NCBI GenBank assembly: GCA_949752735.1
Contig: OX457052.1
Span: forward strand, 32,360,983-32,424,982
Reading direction: 5' to 3'
DNA length: 64,000 bases
Source: Lumbricus terrestris
Taxonomy: Eukaryota > Annelida > Clitellata > Crassiclitellata > Lumbricidae
Shown here: in pieces, positions 22,101 through 31,100 of the stretch
How positions within the stretch are numbered: the stretch's first letter is position 1
Layout of the letters: every line of letters starts with the position of its first letter
The notes under the pieces: model-generated
What the model saw: only the letters and a program-made list of their open reading frames with translations
Database searches by the model: none
What the model was told of the DNA's origin: nothing
Translations under genes and position numbers: made by a program

Positions 22101-25100
22101 TAAGCGTTTTTACCCGTCTTCTTAGGTTTTTCTGAGGCGCGAGTTTCATTAATTTATAATAATGCAAGTATATGGCCTAAGGCGCGACACTTCCTTAAAG
22201 CTAGCCCGCTCTGCCTCCCTACTCCAGCCCATCCATACTCCCCTCTCGCCGTTAAAAATATCGATTCACAATAATAATGCGTCTGTTCGATCGATTTTCT
22301 TACCATTATTGGCCGATGAAATATAAAATAGCCTATGTGGTTTTGAATGGGCCACATCCATACCTCCGCCTGCTGTCAAAGAGTCCACTCCGACAAGTTG
22401 TATCGCAATCATAAAGACTGTCCTCTTTGGCTGAGGTTGCTCAGGTTGGGTCGGGAGCGCTCCTGAGTAGTAATGTAACGCCCGCCCCTACCGCCATCCC
22501 CGGAGTCACCACTTCCGGATCATCGAACGATAAGGCTGCGTGCTGCTGTGGATCATAGTTCTTAGAGATAGAGGGAGGACAGGAGGAGGTGACTTCCGGG
22601 TTCGAATCCCAGCGATGGAAAGGCGGCCAGTTATCTCGGCTGCCCAACTCCCTATATGAAATTGGAGCCTTGCTGGACAACCGCTCACTTCTTCGCAATA
22701 TACCGGGATGTACGAGTTCTTTAGGCCTAGCCCCCAAACTTCCTGCCAGGCCGATGGTCGAGTGGTATGGCGCGTCCGCAGTGGTAATAGCGGTGGACCT
22801 CGGTCCAGGATTCGAATCCACAGCAGATCTTGGTACCGGCGATGCTTCTAGTCTCTCTAAGCGTGAAACCACCTCCGTCAGCGCTTCTCTGACATTAGAG
22901 TGCACAGCAGAGATTTCCTCTCTGACATTCAATTGCACAGATGAAACAGCATCTTTAACATTGGACTGTACTGATGAAATAGCATCTCTAGTTTCCCTAG
23001 CATGCGACTGTATCGCTTTATGTGTAGTCTGAGCATTAGTCTCGATTGACGACTGCATGAAAGACATCGCCTCATGAGTAGACTTAGCATTAGTCTGAAT
23101 TGCCTCTAAAACAATTTCCATCGAGGAAGGCGGTTGAGCAGGGGTCGCAGCCCTGAAATCCTCCATAGCGCTATATAAATTAGGGCTACAGGTATCTCTA
23201 TCACTAGTAGTGAACAAAGTCAGTAGATTCAGTAATATTTCTTGTTATTATCATTCAATTAACTCTTCAATCGACATCAGTCACATTCAATGCAATCAAT
23301 AGAATACAACTTATGCAATCAGCAAATAAACCGGAGTACTTTAAAATAATATTCCCCGTTTTATCTCTAAGACCGCAGGCCAATTTAGTAAATAGCCCAA
23401 ATTTTCTATCACCGATCGCTTTTAATCTAAACGTACCTCAACTTCCGTCGCGAGGGATAGGATGCGAAGAATCCGGTGTCGCATGGAGTTCCGGGAAATG
23501 CGTCGATGCTGTTGCGCCAGAAGTGAACCGCTGGGGTCCGACGCCCTATGAAATAGGCCTATATTTGACGTTCAATTAACGCCAGGGCAACAAACTTTCA
23601 GATATCGCATGAAACGCAACAGAATTTGAAAGCGAGATAAAGTTCGCTCCTGCGAAACGTAGAATGAAGGGCTGAAGCGAGGGATCACCGACAGAACGCG
23701 TAGACCGATATTTATATTTATTTTGACTCCTTGTCAAAGAATGGATCACCAAGCAGAATCCGTAAGAAACTCAACTGCGCAATACTAAGCCGTCGAACTC
23801 AAACGATTCGTTACTCAAGAAGAAACGCGTCTTAACTCCTCGATATCCCGGCGTGATCTGACCGTCGACAAAGATACGTCTACTATCCGTGAACTTCTGG
23901 CCGCGTCTGACTTCTCGACAGTGCGCGCTCCTTATATTAAGTCTTCTTGCCGCTGACGCCAGTGACGTCAGAGCACAGGTGGTGACCATCTGTGTATACG
24001 CGCGTAAAGAAGGCGCCAAATCCGCGTCATCGTATCTATGTCTGCCGTAGCTCTTTGTGTATCTTCCTTACTCTGTCTCTATCTTTGCCTCTCAAAACGC
24101 GCCCTCTGACGACCACACGTGCGTCTCCCCTTCCCTTCGAGGCGTCGATTAAACCGTTCGAAACACGGCAGTTTCTATACAGGCAATAAATCGGACTGTG
24201 TTTGACAAGCAGCCACCCACGACGTGTCCTTTTTTCTGTCCGTCTAAATGAGCCTGTCGTATCTCTGCCTGTGATAGCGACTTTGTCTATTGTGACATTG
24301 CGTGTCTGCGCGACTATGTCTGTCATCACTCCCCTCCTCTCTTTGCTACAGATCCTGCGTAAGACCGACCGTGGGATAAATTCGCGACGAAAGACCGACC
24401 GCCACGGCAGCCGCCGGTGCTCTTTCTCGGCCGTGAGAACATTTGCCGACTTATCGATCGCTGCGTCGGCCACCCGACAATCGCGACAGCGCGTCTTTTT
24501 CTCTGTCCGTCTTTATATCCTTTTCCATACCTCCGCTTGTCTCAGCGATCGGATCGGTCATAACAGTCGCTTGTCCGGCTCAATATGCGCCTCCTTCACT
24601 CTCTCTATCAAACGCGCTTAACTGAAAGCGTGCGAATAATTCCCGACCGACCGACCGGCGAGCGAGGCGGCGACCGACGCGTGGGAACAATTGCCGACAT
24701 CGATCGCTTACCGACGACGACGCGATCGCCGACCGACCACGTAGCAATCGGCTCCACACCAGACGGTGCTAGCGATTAAAAATGCGGCGGAAGTATAAAA
24801 ATGCAAATGGCCCCTCTCAAAATATATCAGTCACCTGAAACCCCATAATCGATCAAAAATTAAATAAAAATAATAATATTAGCGACCGAAATTTGTAGCG
24901 ATCGCTACAGTAACCTTTAAGGGGCGCTATATAAATCTTTTCAAGAATGAACTAAAACAATGTTTATCACTAATAACCAGCACCTGGTAATAACCAATCC
25001 AATCATTATTATATGTTCAAACAAGAATGTTCTGAGTGAGTAATTAATTCATCGCCCCACACACTCACATACACCCCCCCAGAGACACACACATGCAGTA

Positions 25101-28100
25101 GCACACATACCTACGCACTCACGCGCGCGCACACACATTTGCATGGAATTGCGTATTCATTCGCACATAAATGATATTATAATTATTATTATTATTATTA
25201 TTCCTGTGTGAATCATAATAAACACGCGCAAATGGATGCATGAAACAGGTTATGATTAATTTCAAACACTAATTAATATTGAGCAGCTTTCTCTGCAAAC
25301 AGCACTGACCTTGACGGACGGTCAACCTTGGAAACCTCGTCATCAGCAGATCTTCTGCGTCAACGCCGAGTGGAGCAGCGACGCAGACGATCAGCTTCAG
25401 ATGACTCAGATCGAAATCGTCCACTTCAACACTCTTTGCCAACAAAATGGCGATCGGTGGAACGACGAAGATACTTTCCAGCTTTCGAGAAACGATAGCA
25501 ATAATTATTTGTTGGAATGCATGAATGCATACATTCGTATTAGAGTGGAATGAAAAAAACAAAAATCTGAATTTCGAAAAGTAATAGCGACCATAACTTG
25601 CCCAATGCCACGAAGTAAAAAAATGTGTAAAACGTTCTTTGAGATATTAATGTCTTCAGTCAAAGTTCCGGAAAATTGCATTTTTTGAGAAAATTGCAGG
25701 ATTTCTCGTTAAATATTCTTAGTGCATAGACATAAAGTAAAGTAAAGTCCTATCCGTTCCATGAGGAACATAGGGAGACGCTCATCTCCTTTTCCATGGC
25801 TCTGAGCCAGCAATGGACGAATCCCAAGGTCCCAGTGTATCGCAGGACTTGCTGTTTACTTCCCAGTAAATAATTTGGTATATTGCTTGGCGACAGAGGC
25901 ACGTGTGCGTGAACAACTTGCCCAAGGTCGTTACCCGGAGTCGAACCCGCAACCTCCCGCTCCTTAAGCGGACGCGTTACCGGTCTGCCACCAGGTCGCA
26001 TAGACATAATTTATAAATATTAATTATTATAATCAACCAGCATCCAAGATGACATGTGTTGTGCGCTTTTGCGAGGCACAAAAAATTCGTATAATTATGA
26101 AGTTTGTAATATTTTAGCTATTTATTTATTTCTCCATTTCTATAGGGCCCCCTCAAGTCACCTACTCAGACGCGCTCATGACTACAGCACGGGCACTGCA
26201 TCAGAGTTTCATGCCGAAGCAATTGCGAGTGAAGGACTTGCTCAAGGTCCCTAGGCGGCGGCATGAGGTGGATTCGATCCTGTAACCATCCAGCTCTAAG
26301 GCACCGTCGCCAATTGTACATTACACCACCGAGCCCCACAATATATCTGTAACTTCTGTAAATACAAAATATGCGTGTGCCTTTTCACAACATAATAAAT
26401 GCCCTGTCAATTACCCTGTGATCCTGGATGCATTTAAGATAAGGTCGAAGTTCAAATTGAGGCAGGAAGTAGTTCTTGTAGCCAAGGATCAATGATATCA
26501 GCATATTGACGGAACCGCCAACATGCGAGAATGGCATAAAGATCACCTGCTCTGGGTATATCACCGAGGTGTTGTCTGGATGTCTAGGGAAAAATAAAAA
26601 ACGATTGCAATTGTAATGGCAGGGATTTGTACATCTTTGCATTCACGTAGGTAGGTAGAAATGCGTATTTATCTGGCTGATGGCGTGACCTTCTTTATTT
26701 GCAGAAGCTCATTGACATGAATGAGGTTCTCAAATCCATTTCTTCTTCTTAGTGTTCTGCCTTTAGGCAGGTCCAAGATTCCAACGACACCATTCTTGTG
26801 TATTCTCTGCTTTTCCCTTGATTTCTTTATAAATATCCTCGTCCCTTTTCTCTGTCCATCAACCAGTTCATCATCATCTTTCTTGGTCTTCCTGGTGGTT
26901 TCTTTCCCTCCATTCTTCCCTCGAGTACCGTCCTCAAGAGCTAGTCACCCCTTAGCATGTTCCCCAGCCAGTTATCCTATTCTGAGTAACAGAAATTCAA
27001 AATAATTTTACCACTAGAGCTACCATATTAAAATTAACTCTACAACCAATAACTTTTTCTCTATCCAGCGCATTTGACGATCATACATTGCTTTAAGTTA
27101 CATGGGAGGAGTTAACTTTTCAGGGGCGAATTGCGGCAGCCGAAAATAATACGTAGATCCCACGGCTGGTCGATAATAGACTTTTTATTAATAGGGAAGA
27201 AGCTTGGACATGCAGGAAAAGTGAACAAAAAAGAATAAAGTCATTTGCAACAACATCGTATAGAAGAATACTGAGAATACCTTGGACTGCAAAGAAGAGG
27301 AACGAGGAGGTACTGAGAGAAGTGGGTGGAGAACAACTCTGGAGTGCAATTATAGTTAAAAGGAAATTACAGTATTTCGGTCATATAATGAGGAAAACAA
27401 CAAACTGCCTTGAAAAAGATATAATAACCGGGGAGACGGAAGGATCAAGAGGAAGTGGAAGACCAAGAAGAATGTGGATGGATGACGTGATGGAATGGAC
27501 GGGACTGTCGATGGAACGGGTGGTACGAGCAACACAGCAGAAAGATCTCTGGAGAAGAATTGTCCATGATGCCGCCAATGTTCGGAATGACGAATAAAGC
27601 ACCGACGACGACGACGATTAATTGGGATAGGATTGAACGACTCAGGAGAACCTGACGATTGCAAACTGCGCCTGCAGATTGTAGTGAGTGAGTAGGACGG
27701 CTTTCTGGGGTCCGGTCGTTCCACTTGAAAACAAAATCATGGCCGGATCGTCTGGTTTCACGTTCAGTTGATCAAATGTTGGTAAATCTGGGAGTTGATC
27801 CGTAATCTCGAACAGAGACTCGACATCGATGCAATGTTGGAAGCCTCCCTTGACGATGATCTGAAGTGAAAGTAGTAAATAAATGCCGAGAGAGAGACAC
27901 ATATAGGCTATATACACCGTGTCTCAATAAAAAAGGTGCAGAATTGTTTTTGTCAGAACTTCGTCAAATTTCCCCCAATCTTAATCACTTTTGGCAGGTA
28001 GATGGATAAATGGCTGAAATTTCATGCTATATATAAATTTTCCACCTCACCTGATTTATATCACCGCACTACCTTGTTAAACACAGATGTACCAATTTTT

Positions 28101-31100
28101 CATATAACGGCGTCTCGAAGCTTAATTGGCTGCATTGAAATCCATTGCATCGAAACGGATGTCAAAGTGAATGGGGCATATGCCTACTATCGCTACAACC
28201 TTCTTGCCCAGAAGATACCGTCAGACATACGCCGGATATCCCAGGTCGAGTTTATTGCCTTTCAACAGGATGGCGCCCCGACGCATCAAGCACGCGACAC
28301 AGTCTCTTTCCTGGAGCGAGAGACGCCCGACTTCATCCCTCCAACACTGTGGCCACCGAATTCACCAGATCTTAACCCAGTCGACTATAGCATATGGAGT
28401 GTGCTGTAGGAGAAGGTTTACCGGTCCAGAATAGCCAGTGTTGACGAACTCAAAACGCTCCTGCTTGACGAGTGGACGCGCTTTGACCAGTCGATCGTTG
28501 ATGGTGCTATCGACCAGTGGCGTCGCCCTCTTAGCGCTTGTGTCCGCGCATACGGTGCACATTTCGAGCACCAATTCTAACACTTTTAAGCAGTTCTGTC
28601 ATAACAATTAAGAAACTCTGCTATTTACTTCATTGCGTGCTAATTCAGACGTCAGATAGTTTGTTGGAAGTATTAAAATCTAAGCGTTATATGAAAAATT
28701 GGTACATCTGTGTTTAACAAGGTAATGCGGTGATATGAATCAGGTGAGGTGGAAAATTTATATATAGCATGAAATTTCAGCCATTTATCCATCTACCTGC
28801 CAAAAGTGATTAAGATTGGTGGAAATTTGACGAAGTTCTGACAAAAACAATTCTGCACCTTTTTTATTGAGACACGGTGTATATACACTGTGTCCGGAAA
28901 AAAGGGACCCATTTTGTAAATATGAAAATAAATAGTAAATATTGACCTATTTTTACAATTCAGACACCGTTTTTATCCTAGCATATTTGTCTAACAATTG
29001 TGAAAATATAAAAGTTCCAGTCTCAAGAATGACGTCATTATGACGTCATCATTAATTAAATTCTGTTCCTATTATAACCAGAAACTTAATTACTAAACAG
29101 TTAACCCCAGCCAGTGATTTTTTAAACTTTAATTCGTAAAAACAGTGAATGTGAGGACATTTCAGTAGCATCTGTCAATGAAAAAATATTTCCTAGGCTG
29201 ATTAGAGCAACAAAATGGTGACCCAAATTGTTTCATACAAAACTTTGGACCACCCTTGTCCATGGGCACAGAAACGAATTGGATGCATATTCTAAGTAAT
29301 GTTACCAAGACAGCGCTTTAGCTAATTGGCAATCTGTCCAACTATGTAATCACATGAAAAACTTTCTGAAGTTTCGCTTACATAATTATAGAATATCCAG
29401 CAATAATTACTGAACAGTCACTTGTATTTTACCTTGCAAGGACTGGCAGCGGTAACTTCAATGGCAACTTTCGCAATAGCTGAGACGGTATACAGAAACT
29501 TCGGTTTGGAGGTAGATAATTGATGCCTCAACTCACCTGTTCAATAAACGTGTTTGCCGTTATAGTCAAGTTGGATGATTTCTATTATTTATCTTATTTT
29601 AAGTTGAGCAGAGGAAAGGTATCGCCATGCTACTGCTTACTTGTTTCAAAAAATGCCGCCATTTACATCTTTTGTCTTATCTATTTTCTTGCTATAGCAT
29701 AGAATTTTTCGTGGTAAATGGGCCCCACTAGTAGGATCACTCCATTTGGGTAGCCTATCACTTCCTACCATACGCAGTAATGATTGTACAGTGGGCTATT
29801 ATCATCGATATTGTCAACTTCAATTAATCACTGTGTGCACTATAATTGTAAGTGCGTAATTGTCTGGGTTTTCTAGGATCAATAAATAAATTTGAATTGC
29901 AAAATTGAATTGAATTGAATAATTGCAGGACTTAAGAATAAAAGGTCGTTCTCACCAGCATCAGATGCGAAATTTCTGCTTACGAGAAGAGGCATATGAG
30001 CAAGCACTCAAATATAGACACACTCGTAATGGGTTTCATGATTTGACGATAGAAACGCTAGTTTTAGTTGCGAGTATCACCTCTGAACAGGCTGACATAC
30101 ATGTAGGCCCATACACGGGCAAATATGTACAATGTGGGTTTGAATAGGCGTTGACTCCATTTGCACCCAGCTATAAATGAGCACTCGACAGTGCGTTGTG
30201 TCTGAGACGATAATTTTGATGGCGAGGGAGAGTGCTGGCCCAATCATCACATTCTGAAGCTAAGAGGAATTAAGTCGCCGCCACTTCCTTCCCATTGACG
30301 GCTGCCGCTATAGGAGCTAGATGAATGGGTCCTATACTGTTCTTCGTTAATTTGTTCGGAATGAAGTCCCATTGACGGCTGCCTCTAGGAGTTAGCCTAC
30401 ATGTAGATGATTATAGGTCCCACAAGCTTACTGCTCTTCACTGATTATTTGTTCGGAATGCATCAACTAGCTATCAGTAGATCTGTCAAGTGTATTGGAA
30501 ACCAATTCGCATGTCAGCGTACACTCTAAGCAGTAACGAAAGACTTGTTTCTATGCGTTTGTTAAATATATAACCCTTAACGCGAAATGAATTAGGGTGC
30601 ACGAAAATATGTCTTACCAGCGGTGAGTAGAGGACTTATTCCGGCTGCCACAGCCCCTATCCGCCAGGCAGCCAATGCCACAATGACCCACTCAATGGAA
30701 CTCGGAGAGAATAGTCCAAACACGTCGCCAGTCTTGCATCCAAGGAGCAAAAGGTGTCGAGCCATGGTCTCAGATTTTCGTGCAAGTTCCTGGAAAGTGA
30801 TTCTCTGACCCGTCGTTATGTCTTCCTGTTCGTGAAGAGAATAGTTTTCATGTCTTGAAACGGTAACCCTGAAAAATCTTTAGAAGATTTCTACGCATAA
30901 TAATCCTGAGTCAAATTCACCTGAGTATAGCCTACCAAGAGTGGCGACTTGGAATGTAAGAACGCTGAGAAGAGTGGGGAAGTTGGAGAACGTCAAGGCA
31001 GAGATGAAACGTTGGACAGAGAAGGTTGGAGGAGGGAGGAGGGGAACACGAGATCGCCCATGTCACAAACTTGCCTAACAGCAGAGGACTGAAAAAGAAG

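Noticed and set aside
22441..23217. Firm host protein-coding gene
   Set aside because: No recognised domain, overlap with tRNA-like text in the C-terminal half, and location inside a same-strand intron.
30938..30970. First exon of the synthetase gene (minus reading HSKSPLL)
   Set aside because: The plus strand reads an APE-type endonuclease start ([10 protein letters not shown]), and a better exon 1 with parallel in the paralogue was found at 32142..32258.
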